From: an uncultured Oscillospiraceae bacterium
Lineage (GTDB): Bacteria; Bacillota; Clostridia; Oscillospirales; Oscillospiraceae
Length of the DNA: 64,000 bases
Direction: 5' to 3'
Assembly (NCBI GenBank): GCA_944382965.1
Contig: CALWOA010000010.1
Span: forward strand, 23,425-87,424
In this document: in pieces, positions 56,753 through 64,000 of the stretch
How positions within the stretch are numbered: position 1 is the first letter of the stretch
Layout: each line of letters opens with the position of its first letter
Made by a program: the position numbers and the translations under genes
Notes under the pieces: generated by a model
What the model saw: only the letters and a program-made list of their open reading frames with translations
Databases searched by the model: none
What the model was told of the DNA's origin: nothing

Positions 56753-57172
56753 ATGGGCAATATTCCTGATGAGAAAATCGACCGGGCTGCCATAGAAATG
56801 AAACTGGAGATTCCGCAGGACAAAGTTGACAATGAAGCCGCAGCGCTGCGTTCCGAGCTGTTATATGGCCTTCAGTATCAGCGGCTGACCTCCGGAAATC
56901 CCTATGTGGATCAGGACGATCTTCGGCGCAGGCTGGAGGATATTCCCAGGGAAGCATTGCGCCAGGTCAAAACGCAGATGGTGCTGGAACGCATTGCGCA
57001 GGATCAGGGGCTCACAGTCACCAGACAGGAACTGGAACAAGAGACTTGTGCAATCTCTCAGCGTCAAAACATCCCTATGGAACGGATTTTAGACTTTCTG
57101 GGTGAAGACCTGGAACCGATTCGAAGAGATCTTCTGCTGAGAAAGGCGGAAGAATGGATTTTGAAAAACTGA
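56753..57172 (+). CDS. Trigger-factor C-domain-like chaperone
   Basis: 139 residues. Residues 72-135 (VKTQMVLERIAQDQGLTVTR and QELEQETCAISQRQNIPMER, then ILDFLGEDLEPIRRDLLLRK) match the C-terminal chaperone arms of trigger factor and SurA-type proteins. The ribosome-binding and PPIase domains are missing. Sits 22 bp after the 71-residue gene and 13 bp before the PanB-like gene. A specialised chaperone for the neighbouring enzymes is inferred. Confidence 0.75.
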   Translation: MGNIPDEKIDRAAIEMKLEIPQDKVDNEAAALRSELLYGLQYQRLTSGNPYVDQDDLRRRLEDIPREALRQVKTQMVLERIAQDQGLTVTRQELEQETCAISQRQNIPMERILDFLGEDLEPIRRDLLLRKAEEWILKN

Positions 57173-57185
57173 AAGGAGAACAAAC

Positions 57186-58046
57186 ATGGCACAGGAAGAT
57201 GTCAAGACTTCAAGAATGCATAAGGGACGCAAGACCATCAACTATTTGCAGAAATGCAAGGAGGATGGTATTCCTCTGGTACAGATGTGCCCCGGTCCCA
57301 GAGACCAGTTCTGGACCATGGCTGCGGAGATGGCCGGCTGTGATATTTGTCGTCTGACCGTCCCCGGTGATGGCTCTGACCCCGAAATGCAGATCAAGCT
57401 CGCCCCCTTCTGGATCAAGTGTGTCCGGAACGCGGCAAAGAACATCCACATCAATTTCTACATGCAGACTCCCACCTACGCCTCCAAGGAGCTGGCTCTG
57501 GCAAACGGCGCTATGTACATGAACTGCGGCGCTGACTCTCTGCTGCCCATGGGCATTTCCAACGAGACCCTGAAGTACATGGCTGACAACTATCTGGTGG
57601 TGTTTGGCCATGTCGGTGCTCTGTCCGGCTGGCAGACTGGCCGTCAGGGCGGCTATAAGCGGATGGGCAAAACCGCGGAAGAGGCCATGAAGGTTTACCA
57701 GATGGCGTATGAGTATCAGGAAAACGGCATGATGGCAATGACCATCGAGCTGACTCCCATTGAAGTCACCAACGCTATCGCCAAGAAGCTGACTGTTCCC
57801 GTCATTTCCATCGCTGCCGGCGGCGCTGCTGATGGCTGCGAAATGGTGGACTTCGACACCTTCAACATGATGCCCAAGCTGGCTTCCCATGCCAAGGTTT
57901 ACGGCGAATTCTTCCCCTTTGCTGTGGAAGCCTACTCCGACTGGGCAGACGATGTCCGCTCCGGCGCGTATCCCGAGGACAAGCACGGATATCACATGGA
58001 AGAAGCCGAACTGGAGAAGTTCCTGGATATGCTGGAAAAGGCATAA
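57186..58046 (+). CDS. PanB-like (ketopantoate hydroxymethyltransferase family) enzyme, divergent
   Basis: 286 residues. The second half follows PanB: GHVGALSGWQTGRQGGYKRM, KTAEEAMKVYQMAYEYQENG, MAMTIELTPIEVTNAIAKKL (base Glu188), VPVISIAAGGAADG, and the end DDVRSGAYPEDKHGY. The first half lacks the PanB metal and substrate motifs (VGDSLGM, ADMPF, KLEGG), having LTVPGDGSD, INFYMQTPTY and MYMNCGADS instead. So the fold is of the PEP mutase/isocitrate lyase type, but a different aldol or lyase reaction is likely. Last gene of the operon. Confidence 0.8.
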   Translation: MAQEDVKTSRMHKGRKTINYLQKCKEDGIPLVQMCPGPRDQFWTMAAEMAGCDICRLTVPGDGSDPEMQIKLAPFWIKCVRNAAKNIHINFYMQTPTYASKELALANGAMYMNCGADSLLPMGISNETLKYMADNYLVVFGHVGALSGWQTGRQGGYKRMGKTAEEAMKVYQMAYEYQENGMMAMTIELTPIEVTNAIAKKLTVPVISIAAGGAADGCEMVDFDTFNMMPKLASHAKVYGEFFPFAVEAYSDWADDVRSGAYPEDKHGYHMEEAELEKFLDMLEKA

Positions 58047-58090
58047 CGGCGATTCACGTATAGAAAAATCCCATTTTTACCTCCAGTCTC

Positions 58091-58133
58091 CAAGCGAAAG
58101 GCCGCCCCTGCTTCAGGGGCGGCCTTTCGCTTG
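58091..58133. terminator. Strong bidirectional terminator
   Basis: Perfect 20-bp arms, CAAGCGAAAGGCCGCCCCTG and its complement, around CTT. Separates the cargo operon from convergent luxR. Confidence 0.93.
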
Positions 58134-58149
58134 TATGTACTGTTGTACG

Positions 58150-58896
58150 CTAACGCATCAGGCGTACCATTAGCTCCTGCCGCGAGGAAACCTGCATCTT
58201 TTTGTAAATATTAGCGATATGCTTATTCGTTGTTGTGATCTCTATATTCAAGGTTCTGCTGATGTTGCGCGGCGAAACGCCCTGACACAACAGATTTGCC
58301 ACTTCAATTTCCCGCTTGGTCAGTTCCGTTGTATTCCACGCAATCGAGGATATCCGCCGGTAGTTTGTCTCCTGACAGAAAAAGTTCTTATGCAGATTGT
58401 TGATTGGCGGAATCAGCAAATTGAGGATCCCCAGTTCTTTTTCATCATAGGGCCGGACACTTGTTCGATCCAGCGAAAACACAGTCCGAGGCATTCCGTT
58501 CATATCGGTCAGGACAAATCCCAGAGAATGCCAAATTCCCCGGGGATGGATGTAATCTCTGAGGAACTCTGATTTTGGTTCCATGCGCCAGTCATGGATC
58601 AGAAGCACCGGAACATTGGACGCCTCTTTCCATGGGCGATAGACGGTATAGGGAAAATCCTTGACCTTCGTATAATACTGAAGGAAAATGCTGCTCCAGC
58701 GCTCATCGATATTCCACAGATATTGATCCATTACAGCGCCGTTTTCGTTGAAGAAATAGATCAAAGCTTCATCAAAAGAACACACCGCAAGGAACTGATT
58801 CAGAACTTCAACTGCAAAATCGCGCTTTTCATGAACGTTTCCACAAGCAAGCGTGATATGGTAAATCTGTTCCCATGGCCTATTTTTATCCTGCAT
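58150..58896 (-). CDS. LuxR-family transcription regulator
   Basis: 248 residues. N-terminal GAF-like sensor region (about 1-180) with FGFVLTDMNGMP-type strand signals, then a LuxR helix-turn-helix: LTKREIEVANLLCQGVSPRN followed by ISRTLNIEITTTNKHIANIY. No receiver domain, so it is probably ligand-controlled. Convergent with the cargo operon and the natural candidate for its regulator. Confidence 0.88.
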   Translation of the reverse strand: MQDKNRPWEQIYHITLACGNVHEKRDFAVEVLNQFLAVCSFDEALIYFFNENGAVMDQYLWNIDERWSSIFLQYYTKVKDFPYTVYRPWKEASNVPVLLIHDWRMEPKSEFLRDYIHPRGIWHSLGFVLTDMNGMPRTVFSLDRTSVRPYDEKELGILNLLIPPINNLHKNFFCQETNYRRISSIAWNTTELTKREIEVANLLCQGVSPRNISRTLNIEITTTNKHIANIYKKMQVSSRQELMVRLMR

Positions 58897-58959
58897 GATA
58901 ACTCCCCTTTTTTATCATAGCACGTTTCTGCCAATAACGAAATCATTAAAATTATGTAT

Positions 58960-59104
58960 CTCGAAAGAAAGACTCGTACAGGCGGGATACTACAGTATCC
59001 CAGACCGGTACGAGTCCTTGCACTTATGCGATTGAACCGCTGTGTACTGACGGTAGGCACGGTGATGTGAGAGATCAAGGCTACTCAGCCCCTCCTACTC
59101 GATT
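58960..59104 (+). mobile_element. Group IIC intron-like 3' end, copy 2
   Basis: CTCGAAAGAAAGACTCG to CTCGATT, same orientation as copy 1. The domain V-like hairpin is GAACCGCTGTGTACT / GGTAGGCACGGTGATG with a shortened loop, and domain VI-like GTGTGAGAGATC-type follows. No intron ORF. Several base changes are paired in the stem, as expected for a conserved RNA fold. Confidence 0.7.
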
Positions 59105-59212
59105 GTCAATCTTCAATTCTGTGGAGTGCAGGCCCCTTAAGGTATTTCTCCATCTCATTAGACAGCACCAATCTGGCATATTCCATCGGCGCATTGTAAA
59201 GCAGCCAATCAA

Positions 59213-59455
59213 ATCGATCCCGCCCAGGTGCCCGCCGTGCTGGTACACAGCCACGGCCCCTTCGCCTGGGGAACGGACGCTATGAACGCCGTACACAGCG
59301 CCGTGGTGCTGGAGGAAGTGGCGTTCATGGACTGGCACGCCATGATCCTGGAGTCGAACAAGGGTCCCATGCAGCGGGAGCTGCTGGACAGGCACTACCT
59401 GCGCAAGCATGGCAAGAACGCCTACTATGGGCAGAATGAAGGAAACGTGCTGTGA
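59213..59455 (+). pseudogene. araD: L-ribulose-5-phosphate 4-epimerase, C-terminal remnant
   Basis: In-frame [20 protein letters not shown] and later [14 protein letters not shown], the unmistakable AraD C-terminus with its metal His residues. The N-terminal two-thirds is missing; the join is near 59210, about 105 bp after the intron-like repeat. Cannot be functional. Confidence 0.88.
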
Positions 59456-59498
59456 CAGAAGCTGGGAAAAAAATCTATGAATTTTTCTTCAGTCTGTA

Positions 59499-60076
59499 TT
59501 AGGTTGGCGTGACGCCGAATCACTTTCGGAAATGGTCCGCGAAATAGCTTTGGGAGCAAAATTGCAGCCGTGTGCTGATGTTATACACATCATCCTGGGT
59601 GGTTTTGAGCAGGAGAGCCGCACGCTCCAGCCATTGGTTTCGGATGTACTCTATGGGCGCGACCGCCATTTCCCGTTTGAATTTCTTGATTATTCGCGAA
59701 CACTTCGCAGAAATCACCCTTGACAAATCTTCTCTCAGGAACTCTTTTTTACATACGAAAGCTATGCGTCCGATGCCTCCTCTGTGGAAGAAGTGATCCA
59801 AATGGACATCGCAATACGCCCGCAGAATTCCGAACCATCCTGGGCTGTACCGGTGCTGTCGCGCAGGTTAGAAACGACGCAAAAGTGGTCTGAATTCAGG
59901 GTAGTGAAGCAAAGGGTGTATGTTTTATGCTGATTAGCCCGGATTACTCTGTAGAGGAACTGCTGAAAATCGCAGAAAGTGTGCAGATGCAGTAAGTCAG
60001 TTAGACCATATTCTTCTTGAGGATGGCACAAAACTGTTTGCTCCCAATATCTAACTTTGGCATACATCTGAATCAT
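59499..60076 (-). pseudogene. AraC-family regulator, degraded
   Basis: The C-terminal DNA-binding part is clear: APIEYIRNQWLERAALLLKT and STRLQFCSQSYFADHFRK, then an in-frame TGA at 59520 followed by FGVTPT, the rest of the family signature. The N-terminal part (59762-60076) is in another frame and only loosely convincing. So at least one frameshift and one stop codon. Confidence 0.65.
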
Positions 60077-60178
60077 CGGGAAGCGGATTCAATTTTTCAT
60101 AAGCGATTTTCAGAATCGTGCAGCCGCAGACTGAAAGACTGCGTTCACCGGGGCTTGGGGCAGCGCCTCAACAAGCAG

Positions 60179-60462
60179 AAAAACCATTCGTTCTGTGGAA
60201 GTGGAATGAATGGTTTTTCACATTTGTATATACAGATGCATTGCTTGCCACTATTATGCCAAATTTGGTATAACCTTGGCAAGCAATGCATCTGTGTCCA
60301 CAAACCTTGCTGCGACAAAAGTCGCAAGCAATGCATATGGCGCGCCATATGCTAAAAACGCTCATTTCTGCTTCGGCAGATTTGAGCGTTTTCCAGCTTG
60401 TTGGGAGATCTCCCAAGCCCTTTGAATCACAAGTTCCTTGTGAGCTGCGCACCTGACGGTGC
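60179..60462. repeat. Dense hairpin array left of the recombinase module
   Basis: Eight consecutive dyads in 284 bp: AAAAACCATTC/GAATGGTTTTT (60179-60218); a 64-bp palindrome with 19-bp arms ACAGATGCATTGCTTGCCA (60232-60295); TGCGAC/GTCGCA (60311-60326); GCATATGGCGCGCCATATGC (60333-60352); AAAACGCTCA-TCTGC with TTCG loop (60355-60392); TTGGGAGATCTCCCAA (60401-60416); TCACAAG/CTTGTGA (60427-60443); GCACC/GGTGC (60449-60462). No gene spans it. Confidence 0.85.
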
Positions 60463-60516
60463 TTATGTTTCGTTTGCAACCCTCTATGAAAACAATGATG
60501 TTATGTCAATTTGAGA

Positions 60517-60545
60517 TTGACTTGATATGCGTAACAGGGTATAAT
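60517..60545 (+). promoter_or_regulatory. Promoter of XRE-recombinase operon
   Basis: TTGACT (60517-60522), 17-bp spacer, TATAAT (60540-60545), 30 bp before the XRE start with AGGAGGTGACG site. Confidence 0.85.
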
Positions 60546-60574
60546 AGTCAAACAAAGGTCAGGAGGTGACGGCT

Positions 60575-60931
60575 ATGAATACCATCGGTGTGCGGCTGCG
60601 GGAACTGCGTCAAAGAGCGAAGCTATCTCAGGTGAAGATAGCAGCGATTGTGGGTTCCCGGCAGTCGGCGGTTGCCCGGTTTGAAAGCGGAGAGGCTCAT
60701 GTTCCGGCGGATGTGATGATTCGGTATGCGGATTATTTCGATGTGTCGCTGGATTACATTTTTGGTCGCACGGACAAGCCCCAGGGAAAGCTGTATGAGG
60801 GGAAAATGAAAATCGAAAAGGTCTATCCTGAGATGGACAAGTTCATCGAGATGTGCTTTGATCCCGGCTCTCCCATCAATGAGCGGCTGAAAGAAACCCT
60901 TCGGGAAATGCTGAAGGAGGGTGGCGAATGA
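60575..60931 (+). CDS. XRE-family regulator
   Basis: 118 residues. Cro/CI-type helix-turn-helix: IGVRLRELRQRAKLSQVKIA, then AAIVGSRQSAVARFESGEAH, and YFDVSLDYIFGRTDKP. The C-terminal half (about 70-118) is acidic/basic helical. The stop overlaps the recombinase start (ATGA). Likely controls the recombinase. Confidence 0.9.
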   Translation: MNTIGVRLRELRQRAKLSQVKIAAIVGSRQSAVARFESGEAHVPADVMIRYADYFDVSLDYIFGRTDKPQGKLYEGKMKIEKVYPEMDKFIEMCFDPGSPINERLKETLREMLKEGGE

Positions 60932-62411
60932 AAGCAGTCATTTATGCCCGATATTCCTCCGACAGTCAGCGGGAGGAATCCATCGAAGGTCAGATTCGGG
61001 AGTGCACCGCCTTTGCGGAGAAGAACGGCATCACGATTCTCCGACACTACATTGACCGTGCCTATTCCGCCAAGACGGACAACCGACCGGATTTTCAGGA
61101 AATGATTAAAGACAGCGGCAAGAAGCTGTTTGACATGATCATCGTCTGGAAGCTGGACAGATTTGCAAGAAACCGTTACGACAGCGCACGGTACAAAGCA
61201 CAGTTGAAGAGGAACGGCGTGAAAGTGGTGTCCGCAACGGAAGTGATTTCGGAAGGTGCGGAGGGCATCATTCTGGAATCCGTTTTGGAAGGTTATGCCG
61301 AATACTACTCCGCCGATCTGTCGGAAAAGGTCATCCGTGGCAAAAAAGAAAATGCGCTGAAGTGCAAGTTCAACGGCGGCACACTTCCCATCGGTTATGT
61401 GATTGATGAGGAACAGCATTTTCAGATTGACCCGCTAACCGCTCCCTTTATTCTGGAGGTGTTCAAGAAATACGACAAGGGCGCGACGATGAAGGATCTA
61501 CGGGACTGGCTGAATGAGAGCGGTGTCCGAAATACCCGTGGTCAGCCTCTGAACTACAATAGCATCCAGCACATGCTGAGCAACCGCCGCTACATCGGGG
61601 AATACAGATACCGGGACATCATCATCCCAGACGGTATCCCTGCCATCGTCCCCTAGGATTTGTTTGACCGGGTTCAGGAGAAGCTGGCACAGAACAGAAA
61701 AGCCCCGGCCCGTCACAAGGCCGAGGACGATTATCTGCTGACCACCAAACTGTTCTGCGGCTACTGCGGCGCTTACCTCTGCGGCGAGAGCGGCAAGAGC
61801 CGGAACGGCACCATTCACCATTACTACAAGTGCGTATCCGTAAAAAAGAAGCGGACAGACTGCAAGAAGAAGCCCGTGCGGAAGCAATGGCTGGAAGATC
61901 TGGTGGTCAATGAGGTAATGAAGGTGGTCATGGACGACAAAGCCATTGAAGCCATCGTGTCCATGGTGATGGATTTGCAGGACAGGGAAAACACCAGCCT
62001 CCCCCTGTACGAACAGCAGCTTCGGGAAGCGGAAACCGGCATTCAAAATCTCCTGAACGCCATCTAGCAGGGCATCCTTACCAAGTCTACCAAAAGCCAG
62101 TTGGAGGAACTGGAAGCCACAAAGGAAGATTTGGAAATCAAGATTGCAAACGAGAAAATCGCCAAGCCCAGAATCAGCCCGGAGTTCGTCACCTTCTGGC
62201 TACATAAATTCCGCAAGCTGGACGTACGCCAACAGTCCCACCGCAAAATGCTGATCGACGCATTTGTGAACGCCATTTACCTGTACGATGATAAACTGGT
62301 TCTCACCTTCAACTACAAGGACGGCACCAGAACCATCACCTTGGACGATGTGAAGGATGCCGTAAAGAACAATACCGGTTCGGATTTGGATTGCCTTGGT
62401 GCACCAAAAAA

Positions 62412-62554
62412 GTCCTCGCACCATCAGGTGCGGGGACATTTTTCGTATGGGAAACAAAGACAGGACTCGAACCCATCCAATGGGACATTCCGGTGGAATG
62501 TCCCGGCCACCAGTGCAAACACTGGTGGCAACAAAAGTATCATCGAGTCCTGTC
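62412..62554. repeat. Hairpin array at the right end of the island
   Basis: GTCCTCGCACC/GGTGCGGGGAC with ATTTTTC tail (62412-62443, a terminator); an inverted copy of the tRNA T arm, GACAGGACTCGAACC (62459-62473), that pairs with TCGAGTCCTGTC (62543-62554) to enclose GGGACATTCC/GGAATGTCCC (62482-62504) and GCCACCAGTG/CACTGGTGGC (62506-62529). Confidence 0.85.
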
Positions 62555-62562
62555 GCCCGCAC
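62543..62562 (+). repeat. attR: Right attachment site (attR)
   Basis: TCGAGTCCTGTCGCCCGCAC, identical to the tRNA-Leu 3' end at 51839-51858. It is followed by TACG rather than CA, so the chromosome-side tRNA end before integration did not encode CCA at this point. Confidence 0.85.
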
Positions 62563-62565
62563 TAC

Positions 62566-62602
62566 GTCGGAGCAAGCTCTGTATCGCTTGCTCCGACTTT
62601 TT
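62566..62602 (+). terminator. Original tRNA-Leu terminator
   Basis: GTCGGAGCAAGC (62566-62577) / GCTTGCTCCGAC (62586-62597) then TTTTT. It starts 4 bp after attR, and presumably ended the tRNA transcript before the island entered. Confidence 0.85.
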
Positions 62603-62682
62603 CATCAAAAATGGGAATTTTGTGTCCGTTTTCCTGCCGGGAACCCCTCTTTTGATTTCATATAAAGTTTTATTTTAGAGAA

Positions 62683-62712
62683 TTGAAACCAAACAATGAT
62701 TTATGCTATTAT
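62683..62712 (+). promoter_or_regulatory. Putative promoter of bceR-like gene
   Basis: TTGAAA (62683-62688), 18-bp spacer, TATTAT (62707-62712); start of the gene is about 97 bp downstream, with GGGAAAGGAACGGG as ribosome site. Confidence 0.55.
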
Positions 62713-62808
62713 GTAAAAAGAAAGACAATAGGTTTCTTGCGAAGAAGCAATGATAGATCTGAAACCGGATAAAAAAGTCAGGCGGAATCTGGGAAAGGAA
62801 CGGGAAAA

Positions 62809-63480
62809 ATGTATCGAATCTTGATTATAGAAGATGATTTCTCTTTGGCACAGACCATGAAGAAACAGATTGAATTGTGGGGAAACGAAGTAAAAGTTGT
62901 ATCGGATTTTCAGAATGTGATTTCTGAGTTTGTCGCATACAATCCCCATATGGTGCTGGTGGACATTATGCTACCCTTCTTTAATGGGTATCACTGGTGC
63001 AGTGAAATTCGGAAGCAATCCAATGTCCCCGTGATTTTTATATCCTCGGCTTCGGATAATATGAATATTGTCATGGCTATGAATATGGGTGGGGATGATT
63101 TTATTGCCAAACCCATAGACCTGAGCGTGATGATGGCAAAAATACAGGCGGTTCTTCGCAGAAGCTATGATATGTCGGGAATGGGATTTGCACTGGAATG
63201 TCGAGGAGCTGTCCTCAATTTGAATGACACCTCCCTGAGTTTTCAAGGGGAGCGGATCGAACTGACGAAAAATGAATTTCGGATCCTGCAGACACTCATG
63301 GAGAATAAAGGAAAGGTGGTCAGCAGAGACACTTTGATGGTCAAATTGTGGCAGATGGACTGCTATGTAGAGGAAAACACATTGACCGTAAACGTAAACC
63401 GTCTTCGTAAAAAGCTGGAGCAGGCGGGGCTGAAAGACTTTATCGTTACAAAGGTTGGCCTTGGGTATATCGTTTCATAA
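62809..63480 (+). CDS. BceR/GraR-like response regulator
   Basis: 223 residues. Receiver with IIEDDFSLAQTMKKQ, phospho-Asp in MVLVDIMLPFFNGYHWC, SSASDNMNIVMAMNMGGDDF and IAKP; winged helix ends ENTLTVNVNRLRKKLEQAGL and KVGLGYIV. This subgroup responds to cell-wall-active peptide antibiotics through an adjacent kinase and BceAB-type transporter (family knowledge). The kinase follows at once; a transporter is not in view. Confidence 0.9.
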   Translation: MYRILIIEDDFSLAQTMKKQIELWGNEVKVVSDFQNVISEFVAYNPHMVLVDIMLPFFNGYHWCSEIRKQSNVPVIFISSASDNMNIVMAMNMGGDDFIAKPIDLSVMMAKIQAVLRRSYDMSGMGFALECRGAVLNLNDTSLSFQGERIELTKNEFRILQTLMENKGKVVSRDTLMVKLWQMDCYVEENTLTVNVNRLRKKLEQAGLKDFIVTKVGLGYIVS

Positions 63481-63500
63481 TGGCTGGGAAGGAAAAATTG

Positions 63501-64000
63501 ATGGAAACCAAAAAGAGGTATCAGTTACTTGGCTGTTTTCTGCGGGAAAATGCTTTGATAACAGGAATGTTGGCATATTTTACCTTGGTTTTTGTTGTCA
63601 TATTCTCACTATACAAACTGGAGCTGGAAGCGGTGCTGTATGCGGCGGGACTGTGCATCGTTTCTGTCATTGTCCTGTATGCTATTCGTTTTACGAGCTA
63701 CTGTAAGGAATATGAGCAGCGGCAGCAGCTAATAAAACGGATTGAGTTTGCATATGAACAACTTCCCCAAGGGAAAAACCTGGCAGAAGAAGATTACCAG
63801 CAGATGATCCGCATGCTGGGAGAAATCAACAGCCGTCATTTGACCCAGTGGCAGAAAGAACGCCAGGAAAGTTTGGACTATTACACCACATGGGTGCATC
63901 AAATCAAAACGCCCATTGCGGTTATGCATATGGCCATCTTGTCCGGCCAGCGGGGCCATAATCCCGGGCCAGTCAGGGCCATAATCGGCGGCCAGCCAAA
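63501..64000 (+). CDS. BceS-like histidine kinase (N-terminal part, possibly broken)
   Basis: The ATG at 63501 follows AAGGA at 7 bp; an earlier ATG overlapping the bceR stop is possible. Two membrane helices (LITGMLAYFTLVFVVIFSLY and LYAAGLCIVSVIVLYAIRF), a short linker, and the kinase box YYTTWVHQIKTPIAVM with the phosphoryl His. After codon MHM the sequence changes to a G/C-rich short repeat rather than the expected kinase continuation. It runs off the window. Confidence 0.75.
   Translation, partial: METKKRYQLLGCFLRENALITGMLAYFTLVFVVIFSLYKLELEAVLYAAGLCIVSVIVLYAIRFTSYCKEYEQRQQLIKRIEFAYEQLPQGKNLAEEDYQQMIRMLGEINSRHLTQWQKERQESLDYYTTWVHQIKTPIAVMHMAILSGQRGHNPGPVRAIIGGQP
63945..63997. repeat. 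Short tandem repeat at window end
   Basis: Units GGCCAG-CGG-GGCCATAATC-CCG (63945-63966), GGCCAG-TCAG-GGCCATAATC-GGC (63967-63989), and GGCCAGCC (63990-). Repeated short blocks like this often mark the ends of insertion sequences; no transposase is visible in the remaining bases. Confidence 0.6.

Larger units (their letters stand above)
60928..62655 (+). pseudogene. Large serine recombinase with two in-frame TAG codons
   Basis: One continuous frame interrupted only by TAG at 61654-61656 and 62065-62067. Resolvase domain: MKAVIYARYSSDSQREESIE (nucleophile Ser near 11), WKLDRFARNRYDSARYK; recombinase domain GGTLPIGYVIDEEQH; zinc ribbon TTKLFCGYCGAYLCGESGKS; coiled coil to LDCLGAPKK near 62408. 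Both stops replace Glu/Gln-like positions (VP-DLFDRVQEKL, NAI-QGILTKS). The frame runs on through attR to 62655. A pseudogene is the simplest reading; readthrough cannot be excluded. Confidence 0.85.

Noticed and set aside
59081-59410. 109-codon minus-strand frame
   Set aside because: Antisense to the araD remnant, which has a clear family match on the plus strand.
62396-62665. Open frames reading through attR (e.g. from 62396)
   Set aside because: These are translations of att and hairpin sequence; no ribosome site and no domain.

Overview
The window looks like the replication-origin region of an anaerobic, gut-type Clostridia chromosome (Oscillospiraceae/Ruminococcaceae-like). The clues are an rnfCDGEAB operon, NfnAB, RNase Y, a RemB/YaaB homologue, DUF1836 and DUF6061 proteins, a YitT protein, parS sites of Bacillus type, Shine-Dalgarno-rich starts and fairly high GC. 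No rRNA operon and no CRISPR array were seen.

Layout. 1-4.7 kb: Rnf ferredoxin:NAD+ oxidoreductase operon (rnfC cut by the window start). 4.7-9.0 kb: minus-strand run uppP, aldose epimerase, SdpI-like protein, small membrane protein, MFS transporter, GNAT. 9.2-13.4 kb: two-component system, HtrA protease, acyl-ACP thioesterase. 13.8-16.2 kb: ECF sigma factor and a membrane-anchored partner. 16.2-25.6 kb: the origin block on the minus strand, dnaA-dnaN-yaaA-recF-gyrB-gyrA-rnhA-remB, with a cluster of TTTTCCACA boxes between dnaA and dnaN. 25.8-35.4 kb: gluQ, a nucleotidyltransferase, hflKC, two parS sites, parA-parB, pspC and serS. 35.5-37.8 kb: nfnAB behind a consensus promoter. 38-51.4 kb: guaB, YitT, an OadB-type Na+ pump subunit with a 43-residue partner, an SLC13/ArsB-type transporter, a KdpDE-like pair, NfeD/SPFH, HAD phosphatase and RNase Y.

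51.8-62.6 kb is an accessory island. The 3' end of a tRNA-Leu(UAG) gene (20 bp, 51839-51858) is repeated exactly at 62543-62562, just past a serine recombinase gene, so I read this as an integrated element of about 10.7 kb. Inside it, two direct ~146-bp copies of a group IIC intron-like 3' end (53507-53652 and 58960-59104) bracket an unusual cargo: a GroEL paralogue without GroES, divergent from an operon of a short-chain dehydrogenase, a 71-residue protein, a trigger-factor-C-domain protein and a divergent PanB-like enzyme, plus a convergent LuxR regulator. I know of no described system with this composition; it is the best candidate here for something new. The element also carries broken araD and araC-family remnants, two 106-bp inverted-repeat elements, and dense hairpin arrays either side of the recombinase module. 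The recombinase has two in-frame TAG codons. Beyond the island are a BceRS-like response regulator and a histidine kinase that runs into a short tandem repeat at the window end.

Working together: Rnf and NfnAB link ferredoxin, NADH and NADP(H) pools, and the Rnf and OadB-type pumps suggest an ion gradient that the SLC13-type carrier could use. The chromosome-start genes, parS/ParAB and satellite DnaA-box clusters form the replication and segregation module.
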